Of a DNA stretch of 64,000 nucleotides, positions 23,701-34,699 are shown one piece after another. The position numbers and the translations under genes were made by a program. Location: NCBI GenBank assembly GCA_949752735.1, contig OX457050.1, positions 43,899,284 through 43,963,283 on the forward strand, written 5' to 3'. The stretch comes from Lumbricus terrestris. Taxonomy: Eukaryota > Annelida > Clitellata > Crassiclitellata > Lumbricidae. A model generated the notes under the pieces. The model ran no database searches and was not told where the DNA came from. It was given only the letters and a program-made list of their open reading frames with translations. Every line of letters begins with the position of its first letter. Position 1 is the stretch's first letter.

Positions 23701-24240
23701 GTCTTTATAGACAATTGACCAACATTCTGCTGAAACGTTTCTGAAACATTTGAATAACGTTTGAAGCCTACGTTGTACATAAACGTTTCTGAAACGTTGC
23801 GAAAACGTCTAAAAGTTGGATATCTAATAAATTGTCTTAATACAAGAGGGATTCCATAAACGACCAATTATGGGTTCAATTGGTACAAGACGCAGTGCAT
23901 ATGTGTCGAAACAATCCGTCTTTATAGACAATTGACCAACATTCTGCTGAAACGTTTCTGAAACATTGGAATAACGTCTATAGCCTAACGTTGTTTACAA
24001 ACGTTTCTGAAACGTGGCGAAAACGTCTAAAAGTTGGATATCTAATAAATTGTCTTAATACAAGAGGGATTCCATAAACGACCAATTATGGGTTCAATTG
24101 GTACAAGACGCAGTGCATATGTGTCGAAACAATCCGTCTTTATAGACAATTGGCCAACATCCTGCTGAAACGTTTCTGAAACATTGGAATAACGTTTGAA
24201 GCCTATCGTTTTACATAAACGTTCCACCAACGCTACGGAA
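20766..24240. repeat. 217-bp satellite array with higher-order structure
   Basis: About 16 head-to-tail monomers of 216-219 bp, each containing CGACCAATTATGGGTTCAAT, GACGCAGTGCAT and AACGTTTCTGAAACGT-like sites. Variants are distinguishable: type A has GTCTATAGCCTAACGTTG, type B has GTTTGAAGCCTACGTTGTAC with CATGTGTGTCG, and type C is A on the left and B on the right. From 22325 the order A-C-A'-B-B repeats, with a period of about 1,091-1,093 bp (to 23416). The 86-codon open frame seen in several monomers on the minus strand is a by-product of near-identity. Confidence 0.95.
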
Positions 24241-24682
24241 ACGTCTGCAAGTTCGGTATTAACAATATTGTGTTAATATTGCAAGGGCCTCTGTTTAGGT
24301 GCTCTCCATGTTTATCTGCTTCATCGCATTTGATCTACGCTCAAGAAGTTCGTCTTTTTGGCTAAAGTGAAATTCTGCTGAAACGTGGCAGGAACGTTAC
24401 CGAAACGTTTGTTACTACGTGTTAAAATAAAATGATTTATTGCCAATAGGTCATTTATTTTAACGTAGCTATTTTGATCTTAAATAGAATGCGTCCAATC
24501 TGAGTGCAAATAAAACGTCTGTAGCGTAAAGTGAAATTTTGAGCAAACGTTATCCCAACGATAGCGAAACTTTGTAACAAAACCGCTTTCTTAATAACGT
24601 TTCTTCAACGTTATCGTCCTAATATTCGTTTAATTGGACAAATCAGGGTGACACACCGCACCCAGTTACATGTCAATACACT
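24241..24682. other. AACGTT-rich spacer between satellite and LINE
   Basis: Divergent AACGTT/GAAACGTT-containing DNA continuing the satellite theme, with no coding region. The LINE code on the minus strand ends at 24683, and its 3' UTR probably lies in the right part of this stretch. Confidence 0.5.
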
Positions 24683-26083
24683 TTAAAAATAAACAGCAAA
24701 ATATTGTGAAGATAACAATGTCATTAATTGATGGGTGTCAAAGAGAACCCTCGGAATAAAGTTTCTAACATCTTTAACTGGTAGAACAAAAGGATGTGGT
24801 CTAGGTCGTAAGTTATATGTGGTTTTTGCAAGAGGTGGGAAAAGGTTTCTCAAAACATGATTGACATTTAGCATAATGTTACGAAATAGCCCAGCATCAG
24901 CTCCAGCAACTAATTTCTCAATGTTCGGGAATATCGTGGAAAGGAATCCCAGTCGTCGCATTCGATTCAACATTCGTTCTAGTTTTGTTCTGTCATTGCT
25001 AATGGTGAACCCCCACCAGGCTGGGGCAGCATAGAGGATCCTCGCGACAGAAGTGGCTCGAGCTACTTCGTGGAGAGCGTCAGAGGGCAGTCCATGGGCT
25101 CTAAGCATTCTAAGTGCATAGAGTGATCTAGAACATCCCCTCAGCAGCTCAGAAACATGCTCTGTAGCTCGAAGATTGTCTTGGATGGTAACGCCCAGGA
25201 TACGTATTGATGTCACCCTGTCAACGTTGTTGATCCGGTCAGGTGGCGACTTAATTTTCCGTCTACTTATGAGCATTTCTCGCGACTTTCCTGAATTAAG
25301 ACGCAAGTTATTCTGTGTTGCCCAACGATCAACATGGTTCAGTTCTTCTTGGATGGTATTTCTCATTCTTGCGCCTACGAGTAGGTAAGTGTCATCAGCG
25401 TATTTTAGTATCCTATTCTCTGGATGATGTGGATGGAGATCAGATGCCCCAACAAGGTAAGAGGATGGGCCAATACCTGAGCCCTGCACTACACTAGCAT
25501 TTATTGGACGTGGTGATGAGGTTCTTCCGTCAAATCGGGTTGTGTGTTGTCTGTTAGTTAGAAAGTTAACCAGCCAGTTGAATATATTGTCAGGGATATC
25601 CAGCTGGGAGAGCTTACAGGTTAAGGTGGAATGCCGAATGGAATCAAAGGCTTTGGAAAAATCTAATGAGATAAGTGTAACGTAGTCGTTGGTTATGAGC
25701 ATGTCGGTTATGTGGTGAAGGATTGCTATTAACGCTGCTGTTGTGGACCCGGTGGGTCGAAAGGCATACTGATCCTCCAACTGCTGTGCCATTGGAGGTT
25801 TAAGAAATTCCGGATATACGTAGGAATGAACCACCTCTCTCTCGATCATTCTTGACAGCACCGGTGTTATGGAGATTGGTCTAAAGTCGACAGGAGCTTT
25901 CGGTTGATCTATCTTAGCAATAGGAATGATAACGGCTGTCTTCCATTGAGAAGGTACGTGTGACGCGGTTAAAGATTGGTTGATGAGGTTGGCAAGGACA
26001 GCGGAGAAGACAGGTGCCGCCAGTCTAAGATACCATGCAGGCAGCCCATCCGCTCCTTCGGCTGTGTTATGTAGATGGTCCAA
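24683..26083 (-). pseudogene. Non-LTR retrotransposon reverse transcriptase (part 2)
   Basis: About 466 residues with the RT order AEGADGLPAWYL, WKTAVIIPIAK, DFRPISITPVLSRMIER, LISLDFSKAFDSIRH, VVQGSGIGPSSYL, the catalytic KYADDTYLL, NNLRLNSGKSREML and RILGVTIQD. The C-terminus ends SSQYFAVYF. The same frame extends upstream of its first methionine to a FITEQRIFYLLDHL phrase, which belongs to the protein. It is therefore the second part of one EN-RT polyprotein split from 26103-27779 by a single frameshift near 26.12 kb. It is otherwise free of stops, so the insertion is fairly young. Confidence 0.9.
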
Positions 26084-26102
26084 TAAGTAGAAAATCCTCT
26101 GT

Positions 26103-27779
26103 TCAGTAATGAAGAGTGTCAGGTTGCACTGTTAGCCGCCGTTGAGGTTCCTTGTATTTGTCATCAGTAGATATGCTTGCGTAATGTTGATTAAAGTCCT
26201 CTTCTGTTATGTTGCTCTTAGGTTGTTCACTTGGTTTACTCCCAATAACTTCCCCTACTCTACGCCACAGTTCCTTCGGACCATCCTGGGGGTCAATGCC
26301 CCGAAGGTGCGCTTTGGTTTTCTTCTCAATGAGCTTTCCTATACGTGAGGCTAGGGTTGAAGCTTCTTCAGTTCTCCCTGTCCTCATCAGTCGGTTTTTC
26401 TTTCGAAGGTGTTTAATGACAGGTGTGATGAAGGTTGGGTCAGAAGTGGTCATAGTGATGGTACGTATTGGGTAAACCATGTCGAGCTTCCTCCGAGCAT
26501 CCTCATGGAACATATCCCAAGCCTTCTGTGGGTCTGTGATGATGGTGACGGCTGATAGGTCTACGTCCGGAAGAATACGCAGAAGAGAGGCGTGCTGTTG
26601 AGGCGTCCTTTTACGGAAAGAGACCTTCGTCGGGTTTTTGTGACGAGCAATCACTGCATGGCTTCCTGTGGCAATGATAGCTTTATGGTCGGTCTTGATA
26701 GCAGATGTAATGACCTTGACCAGTTGGTAACTATTCTCTGAGATGAACATCCGGTCCAGAGTATTTTGGCCTCTTGTAGGTGGATGGATTATAGGCATTA
26801 ATCCCGTTCGTTCAACAACGTCTGCCTCTGACAGCCGGTTGAAGTCGCCCGCCAAGACCAACAGTGCTTTCGGGTCAGTCTGCATGAGCCAGTCTACTGT
26901 ATTCTCCAACCGATCAAGCAGCACCTGTAAGTCGTATATCGGCTGGGGTGGATGATATAAAGCTCCTACAAACATTGTTCTGTTAGTCAGCTCAATTCTA
27001 ACCCATAAGAGTTCTAATGTTCTAGTATCATCAGGGATAACCACCTCCGCTGCTTGTAGGTCGATGCTGACAAAGACAGCTACACCACCAGCGCGTCGCC
27101 CTTGTCGGTCACGTCTAAACTGTCGAAAACCATTGATCTGGCATGTGGTTCCTTGGTGTGTTTTATTGTAATGAGTTTCTGAAATTACAGCCACTTGTGC
27201 TCCATAACTAATTAACTCAGCGTGAAGTTGTTCAAGCGCATAAGGTTTAGCAAGAGATCGGGCATTAACAATGTAAATTCCAGGTAGGCATCCAGACTCA
27301 TCGATAAGTTTTTGATCTGATGGAACAAGATTTTGTTGAGGCGCTAATGGTATCAGGCATCTAGCACGTCTTTCTCTGGTCTCCTGGCGTTGTGTGGCCT
27401 TCCGAATCCTTGGCTGAACGATCGTAATACGTCGATTATGCAGCGGAATGTTCACAAGGCATCTGTTATTGTTTTGTGGAATTCTCCTATGGTTGCTAAC
27501 AATCAAATCTTTTTGTCTCTTCGTTACGTTACCGACGAAAGATTGCACAGGGATCCTTTGACCACATGACAACTGTGACGAAGCATATCTCTTTGCTTGG
27601 ACAGACCTCCCTCCTCTTCGCCCCCGAGACCGACGTTGCAGTTTAAGTTGTTTGGCATTGTGCCAGGCAGTCGCCGGGACTACTTTCGAAAATGGCGTTG
27701 ATTGCAAGTTTTGAAGAAACACGCTGTCGTATTTAAGACGCAAACGTTTGATGCATAAAGAAGTCCGATTGATTTCCAT
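26103..27779 (-). pseudogene. Non-LTR retrotransposon endonuclease region (part 1)
   Basis: About 558 residues. The N-terminal ~150 are basic and unassigned. An apurinic-type EEP endonuclease follows: IVNARSLAKP, VISETHYNKTH, GGVAVFVS, MFVGALYHPPQ, LAGDFNRLSEAD and IKTDHKAII, which carry the usual Asn, Glu, Asp-Asn and Asp-His positions. After that comes a linker leading to the RT. It acts by nicking target DNA for target-primed reverse transcription. A frameshift at the end (near 26.12 kb) separates it from the RT frame. The gene lies inside the AACGTT element on the opposite strand to the host LINE. Confidence 0.9.
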
Positions 27780-28225
27780 GTTTTCACACCGATTTATTTT
27801 GTAGAAAGCTCCGTGAAATATATGCTAAGAATCCCTATTTACATTAGATTCCGATATTAGTGCAATTTGGAAACAGCATGGGCCGAGAAACAACTTTAAT
27901 CAACTGTACCGTTATGACGGTCCGAAAGAAGTCCGAAAGTCCCAATCAAAGTTATCCAGTTACGAATAGAATAAACAACTGTAGATCTGCGGCGACATCA
28001 TAAGAATTAGCAGTAACTTATAACAAGATGATAATATACACTGCAATAGCTATACTATAAATGAGAACAGGAAAAAATATTAAAACTTTAAAACTGATTA
28101 ACGAGGCAGCCAATATGCGGCGCCATCATCACGCATAGTCGTGACGTTTGGAATGTAACGTAAACCATTATTCAACGTTCCTAACTAAAAGTAAACGTTT
28201 AAAAAACGTTTGCGTGCTGCCTGGG
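27780..28225. other. Right terminal region of the AACGTT element
   Basis: Unique DNA (probably the 5' UTR of the minus-strand LINE in the left part), then AACGTT phrases from 28170 that pair with the left terminus at 12810. No gene. Confidence 0.55.
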
Positions 28226-28475
28226 TTATAGGGCTCGATCTTCCACAGTGCTACATAGAAGCTTTGCTATGGTTGGTCCGTCTTTCTGGAATAAGTTACC
28301 TATTAGTCTCCGCAATGAACTTCTTTGTCTTTCTTTGCCCCTTTTCCGCAAGCGTTTGAAAACCATTCTCTTTGATTGTGGTTTGGTGTCAGGTCGGGAG
28401 CGCCTCTGAGGAGTTCTCTTGAAGTGGCGCTATATAAATGTACGATTACAATTACAATTACAATGTCCTTGGAGC
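28226..28475 (+). pseudogene. CR1-like LINE 3' end (final piece)
   Basis: It resumes the RT-bearing LINE with RARSSTVLHRSFAMVGPSFW and LPLFRKRLKTILFD, ending shortly before a TGA. The 3' UTR carries TCGGGAGCGCCTCTGAGGAG and GTGGCGCTATATAAATG, then an (ACAATT)n-like tail at about 28446-28466. The UTR phrases recur in the SINE. Confidence 0.85.
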
Positions 28476-28849
28476 CTTATTTGTTTAAGATTTATTATGA
28501 GTAGACTTAGCTGTTAAACCCTATTTGCGCATGATTCCTTTTTGTTTAGGTGCGCCAAAAATAAATAACCGTTTACTAATAAGATTAATCCTCAGATTTC
28601 CAGAATTTTTTTTATACATTGAGTACCAGTGGGGTCAAAAATGACCCCAACACAATTTTTTCTATAAGTTCCCTTTTTTGCATTTTTATTAATTGCCAAA
28701 AAACAAATAGTAGTAAAGCAATTGGAACATGTTTAGGCTGTTGAAATGAATTACATTTTTCATAGTTATAGGTTTGTTTTAATGTTCAAAGTGTCCGAGT
28801 GTTCAATGTCCAAAACTAACATAGAAAATATTCGGTCATTGCAGTTACA

Positions 28850-29228
28850 GTTTACAGTTCATGCATGTAAACTGGGCATGTTCCTTGCACACATTGCATG
28901 TACAGGCTGTACAGATTATGCTGGCCTTTTTATCCTTTCCCTTGGACAAATGGAACATCGTGCACGAGAGATCTGCTGAAAGCGAGTTCCTGTCATACTC
29001 TTGTTGAAGATAGGACGACCGTCTTCAACACTCCACAGCTGATTCATTCCGAGATTTATAAACGCATGTCAAGATGGAGAGCCCCAAGAAGCACTGTAAT
29101 TCCATATCAGTTACATCTTTCCAGCTATCACCATATACCAGATTACCTTCTTTGTTTGTCCATTTCACAATTTCTTGCATAACTGAATTTCTCATGAATA
29201 GCTGGAAAGCACTCAGTGAACTGTACAC
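28850..29228 (-). pseudogene. piggyBac transposase relic
   Basis: 29025-29228 on the minus strand reads FMRNSVMQEIVKWTNKEG, then WKDVTDMELQCFLGLSILTC, the N-terminal part of the DDE_Tnp_1_7 domain. At 28850-28990 in another frame, a cysteine-rich segment (RARCSICPRERIK, CTACTCN-like spacing) matches the C-terminal zinc-binding tail of piggyBac transposases. The catalytic middle is missing, so this is an internal-deletion derivative. Confidence 0.75.
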
Positions 29229-29929
29229 ATTTCGACTCGCATATCGGGTTGGACCAGGTACATAAATATTTATCTAACACAGGTTTTCTTCAGATAATAC
29301 TATAGAAAGGATTTATATATTATAATTATGAATTATTTCAAAGGATACCATTGAAAGTATTCAAAATAGCTATTGGAGTCAAAAATGACCCCACTGGTAC
29401 TCAATGCTATAAAAGATTGCCAGCGCCCTCTGGTGATAAACATGGGAAATATTAACCCATTAGTGCCTAGTGTTCAACTTGTGGAACATTCCACTAAAAG
29501 TGGTGGCCACTACCTGTACTTTGTTTTTTGTTGTTGTATGCTACATATATTGTTGGTCTATGTTTTTTTTTACAGTTTCATCTATTTTTTACCAAGTTGA
29601 GCGAAAAATAAGTGTTTTTCTCAATTTATTTCATTATGCAAACGTTCAATTATAAAATGTCATTTGTTTCAATCGCCGGAAATAATAGGTAAGCTATCCA
29701 CAACTGTAAGATTTGTTGTATTTTGATGTTTCCTGTTATATGAGCACTCTACTTTCAGAATATATTGATTTACAACCACTGGTTTTATATAAACACCCCA
29801 TGTCTGACATGTTCCACTTGTGGAACATTGGGCACTAGCAATACCTTTTCTGTAAACACAGCTACAGTCTAGGCTGCATGCTAACGTACCAGTATATGCT
29901 GACTTGCAGCTAACAACATCGCTGCATAT

Positions 29930-30070
29930 ACATGCATATATGTACATACTATATATACATACATACATACATGCATACATACATGCATACATATACATAT
30001 ATGTATGCATATACATACATGTAATTGCATACATATACATTTATACATACATACATAAATACATACATAC
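29930..30070. repeat. (ACAT)n tract, left of the hAT insertion
   Basis: Imperfect ATACATAC repeats with interspersed ATGC and ATATGT. It is the left part of the tract that continues at 34233 after the hAT element. The corresponding tract in the sibling element is 50040-50690. Confidence 0.9.
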
Positions 30071-32094
30071 GTGTGTACTAGGGCGCCCGTTAAGCCAATG
30101 AGAAAATTTTAAATTCGTAATTTTCTACACGGTACCCTCTGAAGTTGTTACACCTGGTCTGTGAAATAACAGAGTGAAATTGCAGAATTTTATGTTAATA
30201 TTTACTGGGAGCTCAACATGACTAAAGTTTATGCTATATCGCTATCTTTCGTACCTTTTCCAGTTTCGTAGTTTACAGTATTTTGTTTCACATTGCACAT
30301 GTTACTTAGGCCTACTGTGTTGTTATTATTCTATTTAGACTAATTAATGTGTTAATATTACTGCTGCTCTCTCAGTCAACATTTTATCCTTGGATTCTTT
30401 CAGCTAGTTCATGTATAAAAATGAGTCCTTGTCATTGCAAAATCACAACAAACAGCTAAGGTTGTAATCTTAATTTAAAATAACTGGACCCGCTACAAAA
30501 CCACAAGAAGCACTAAGTTGTAAAGAAATTACATTTAAAGAGAACAGGAAAATGTAATTCACAAAAGGTTACTGTTAGTAGGTTTTAGCTTATTATGGTC
30601 AATGTCCATACAGTACTCACAGAGTAAAATTGCTATATCTATTAATTGTGCAATTAGCATTCTGCAATCTGCACCATCACTTTCATTTGGTTGCAACATG
30701 TTCCTTTTTTTAAAAAAATATGCAATCCTTTTTTATTTAGTGTGCACACTGTTCTGCGCAATTGGGGCAATGATGCAGTAACTGTTGTATTTAGTGTGTC
30801 AATGTCATAGTTGTCATACTAAAGCAGCTACAGTATATCTAAATCACTGATAGTGCTTTCAGTCTTTTGGATTTAAAATCTTACAATGTAGATTGATTAG
30901 TTAATTACCAATAGAAAGTATGGCAGAAGTAGCTGCTTCATGACTTGTAACAGTCACACGTATAGTTCCGCTGACATTTGGTTGATTGATCCGGTATCAG
31001 AAGAAATACATGTGGAAGCAAGCTTCCAACTCACAATCAGGTGTTGTCTGTCTTTTTCCATCGGCACAAGATTCTTGCTAAGACAGTCAGAGACAGTTCA
31101 AGGTCTGTTGTACATGAAGTTCTTCACATTTGGTCAATGGCCCGTATCCCAACAACACTTGATAGGAATGCCATTGAAAAGTTGGAGGACATGTTTTATA
31201 GATGGGAGAAACTGAATAAGAACATGCGTCGCAGAACTGAGCTAATGAAAGTACTATGATCGGAGATTTGGAAAAACTTTTGACATGGCACAGACAGATG
31301 CTATGTCAATGACCACCATTGCTGAAGACAGGTTTTTCTTGGATGACCAACACTGTCCACGCATAGGCTAAATGGGTGGTGTAGACACAGCTTTGGCTAG
31401 AACAGAGGGCAGAAAGTTAAAGAGATTGAAGTGTGAGCATTATCTCAGAAGTAAAGAAGATGACAGAAAGAGAGCGAATATCACAGTTCAGAAAGATGAT
31501 GAATTGACTTCAGAAGAAGAATTGGCCACTATGGCTGCTAAAGTTGAGTCTAATCTAGAACCACGCTGCTCACATAGAGTTACCAAACGAGGGTCGGTGC
31601 CTGTTGTAACAGCAGAATTAAGTGCTGCACATGATTGAGCCAATGTCAGCAGCCGCACAGCAACACTTATTCTGGCTGAGACTGCAAGGAGCCTTGGACA
31701 TGACATGTCTAGTTTCAATGTCAATCCTGAATCCATCAGAACAGCAAGACTAAAGTTTCATCAACATACCGCTCATGCTGGAGAAGCCATTTTCGCACCG
31801 TCAGTACCTCTAGTTGTACATTGGGATGGCAAGATGTTACCAGATATTGCAGGCAATGAGCAGGTTGACGCAGTCTTGGTATCAGGTTTGCATGTGGAGC
31901 AGCCTCTTGACGTGACAAAGCTTCTGGATGGTAGGGGGAAGCATAGGCGTAGGAGACGTGGGTGCAGGGGGGGGCAAATGCCCCCCCAAATTTCGGGCAA
32001 GTCTGTTTTTTCGGGCAAGCAGACCCGGCAAAATATTAACCAAACTTTTTGAAGTTCAACGTTCATTAGTACACAACATTATCTCCCAGTTCCA

Positions 32095-32510
32095 TCTTGC
32101 CCGAATCGAGTTAGATATTAGCTCACAACAACCATGGTTAGCAGAAATTCCCGAAAAAGCTCTGCATTCACAGTAGCATTTTATAAATAAACTTAATGGC
32201 GAGAATCGCGTCAAATTCAATTGCTCGAAAATCTTGCCCGAATCGAGTTAGATATTAACTCACAACAACCATTGATAGCAGAAATTCCCCAAAAATTCTG
32301 AATTCACCGTAGCATTTTGGGAATAATGGTGAGAATCGAAACAAATTCATGAGCCGAAGTTTGCCCGAAAATCTTGCCCGAATCGAGTCAGATATTAGCT
32401 CGCAACAACTATGGATGTCAGAAGTTCCGGAAAAGTTATGAATTCACGGTAAATAATGGCTAGAGTCGCAGCAAATTCAAGAGCCGAAAATTTGCCCGAA
32501 AATTGCGACT
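32095..32510. repeat. Degenerate ~150-bp tandem repeat in the hAT-N element
   Basis: Three copies of CTTGCCCGAATCGAGTTAGA, TATTARCTCACAACAACYATGG, GCAGAAATTCCC and TTGCCCGAAAATCTTGCCCG. Copies differ by short deletions. Non-coding. Confidence 0.8.
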
Positions 32511-32879
32511 ATTCGTAGCATTTGGGGAAATTCACATCATGCAAGCTATAGGTGTAACAGAAAACGGAATTCACTGCCTAATGACATCGAAATTTCTACT
32601 GGTCATGAGGCAAAATAGAGACGATAATCTTGCGATCATCACCATTGAACGTGCAGATCTTGGTCTGCTCTCTGAAAATTTACAATCTTTTCCTAGGCCT
32701 ACTTGTCAAGTGTGCGGGATCAAGGTGTTGCACTTGATAGCTCACTTATATTACGGGAAGGATAATAGGCCTACCTTAACTGAGCCCATTTCCAAAAGCA
32801 CACGTTCCTCTTATTTTCATTTAAAGTGTCACATGATCTTTCGCTGTTCTGTCTTCACCCATTGCTTCCTCTCCGTGCT

Positions 32880-33240
32880 CACATAAGATCTAAATTCCTC
32901 ACTCTGATCTTCAAAGCTCAGCGGGGTTTTACCCCAAATATCTGACCGACGTTGAGGCCTCACTCAGCTTCCTCTAACCGTTCACTTCGTTCATCCAACA
33001 GACTTGAACCTTGCTTCCTCCTCGCAGAACTACTATGGCTCAGTCTTGGTCAGTTGCCACAATTGATCCTTCTCTTTGTAATCACCTTGCGTTCGCTCTA
33101 TACACTTTCTGTGCCAGTCTCTCTTCATTCTTTTATCTTAAAACCTGCCTCTTCGGGCGCGATTTTTGCGCACTATTACGTCTATTAGCGCCTCTAAACT
33201 GCTCACCCTACTGAGGCGCTTTGTAGATGATTAGATAGCC
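32880..33240 (+). pseudogene. Degraded LINE 3' end
   Basis: In worn frames it reads the LINE tail (TATGGCTCAGTCTTGGTCAG, then a FYLKTCLFG-like phrase), followed by ATTAGCGCCTCTAAACTGCT, GAGGCGCTTTGTAGATGATT and a short tail. It belongs to the class of LINEs whose 3' UTR makes an AGCGCC..GGCGCT hairpin. 5'-truncated. Confidence 0.55.
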
Positions 33241-34224
33241 TACAATACAAAACAATCTACAATAATTATGAATTTAATATGTTGCTCGTTTGAAGTTTGA
33301 ACTGGCTAAGCGTCAGGAATATATACATAGGCCACATAATAAATTTGCATATATGTCTAAAATTACCCAGCCTGGTACCTATAATATGGCTGGACCCCGG
33401 GGTATTTGCCCCTAGTCCCCGGGTGTGGGTGCAAGAACAGAGATGGCTATATGTGCACGACGTCAATTATTCCGGGTTTTAATTTTTCGGGCAAAAGTAA
33501 AATTTTTGCCCCCCCACTGCTGAAATGTCCCCTACGCCTATGGAGGGAAGCAACTAGCAATGCTGTTGTTTCAATGATGCGAGAGTGGGGAATAGAAAAT
33601 CTAGTCAGGGCCATGTGCCTAGACACCCCAGCGTCCAATATGGGCAGACAAAGTGGTGTTTGTGATGTGACGATTTCGAGCTAAACAAGAAATATGTTAA
33701 CAGTCTAGTCTGGCAGTGGTAAATGGCAGAGTAGAGTGAGCTGTGTAGCTGATATATGACTTCAACACCTCCATTACAACAAGTGATGAACAGAAACAAT
33801 TTCTCAAGCCAACTAGCCAAGTGCCCAAAAGCGAGAAAGTTACTACTTGTCGGTGATGATACAACAACAAAATACACTGACAACTAGACCCTAGTGACTC
33901 ACAGCTTAAAAACGAAAATAAATGCTGCAATGTACTTTGCTGTGGCAGTATTGTTATTAGTATTCTGAATGGTTCAGTTTTGATTAGCATTTGTCAGTGC
34001 TGTATTGATTTTGCATTGAAAATATTTGAATGATAAATAACTGTGAAATAAGTCAGAATAGCATGCTGTCGGATAATATTTCGCTAACTTCACACATGTT
34101 GAGCTCCCTCTAAACATGCATCCAAAATTCTTAAAAAATTACCTGGAACTTCTCTCATGATAGACAACAAAATGAGAGGGTACCACATAAGAAATTCAGA
34201 AAATATTTTTTAACGGGCACCCTA

Positions 34225-34650
34225 GTGTGTACGTACATACATAAATGCAAACATACATACATACATACATACATACATACATACATACATACATACATAC
34301 ATACATACATACATACATACATACATACATACATACATACATACATACATACATACCTTCATACAGACAGACACACACATGCATTACATACACATACATA
34401 CAAATACATACATACATACATACATACATACATACATACATACATAAATACATACACACAAATACATACATACATATACATACATACATGGTTAGATATA
34501 CATACATATATGTGCATACATACATACATATACATACATACATGCATACGTACACATACATATATACATACATACATACATATACATTACATACACATAC
34601 ATGCATACACACATACATGCATACATACATACATACATACTCTGTTATGA
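34225..34650. repeat. (ACAT)n microsatellite
   Basis: Nearly pure ATAC repeats from 34245 to 34355 and imperfect after that. Open frames on both strands of YIHT or MYVC type are artefacts. It belongs to the interior of piggyBac-2. Confidence 0.95.
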
Positions 34651-34699
34651 TCATAAGAATTGTTTGATGAATGCGATGTTGAAGTTGCATATAACAAAT

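Larger units (their letters stand above)
12810..28225. mobile_element. 15.4-kb AACGTT-rich element with CCCAGGYAGCAC ends
   Basis: The left end is CCCAGGTAGCACACAAACGT and the right end, complemented, is CCCAGGCAGCACGCAAACGT. AACGTT or close variants recur throughout both terminal regions and the central satellite. LINE RT code stops at its left edge and resumes at its right edge in a compatible frame, so the whole 15.4 kb is one insertion that later took in other elements. No TSD is clear: the left flank GGTTGTCCC and right flank TTATAGGG differ. I find no DDE transposase inside; the only enzymes are those of an inserted LINE. Size has been inflated by satellite, microsatellites and nested elements. 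Confidence 0.75.
31942..33542. mobile_element. hAT-N element with CATAGGCGTAGG ends
   Basis: The ends are CATAGGCGTAGGAGAC on the left and CATAGGCGTAGGGGAC on the complemented right. The 8-bp flanks are GGGGGAAG (31934-31941) and GAGGGAAG (33543-33550), one mismatch. The terminal regions carry GGGGGGGCAAA-type runs. It splits the transposase just before its MMREWGIENL segment. The interior holds a ~150-bp degenerate tandem repeat and a LINE scrap. Confidence 0.85.
30940..33684 (+). pseudogene. Broken DDE-type transposase of the hAT-like element
   Basis: Pieces in three frames read HKILAKTVRDSSRSVVHEVL, RRTELMKVL, then FFLDDQHCPRIG, KLKRLKCEHYLR, PLVVHWDGKMLPDIAG, VLVSGLHVEQPLDVTKL, then (after the insertion at 31942-33542) MMREWGIENLVRAMCLDTPASN. 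The HWDGK and CLDTPASN phrases, with an aspartate each, are consistent with two of the DDE residues of an RNase-H-fold transposase. I have the impression that this protein type is common as 'uncharacterised' in invertebrate genomes. The TSD length and ends say hAT-like. Several stops and frameshifts plus the insertion make it inactive. Confidence 0.7.
30079..34224. mobile_element. hAT-like transposon, 4.1 kb (TAGGGYGCCCGTTAA ends)
   Basis: Perfect 8-bp TSD GTGTGTAC at 30071-30078 and 34225-34232. The ends are TAGGGCGCCCGTTAA on the left and TAGGGTGCCCGTTAA on the complemented right. The sibling piggyBac copy has the uninterrupted site (GTGCGTAC at 50183-50190). It carries a broken transposase (30940-33684), itself hit by a hAT-N element. 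Confidence 0.95.

Noticed and set aside
21209..24230. Repeated 86-codon minus-strand frames
   Set aside because: They recur only because satellite monomers are near-identical. Monomer length is not a multiple of three and no domain is visible.
34155..34690. Long open frames of YIHT/MYVC type (also at 18.4-19.8 and 50.0-50.9 kb)
   Set aside because: Translations of (ACAT)n and (ATCC)n microsatellites; open in several frames on both strands because the repeat lacks stops.
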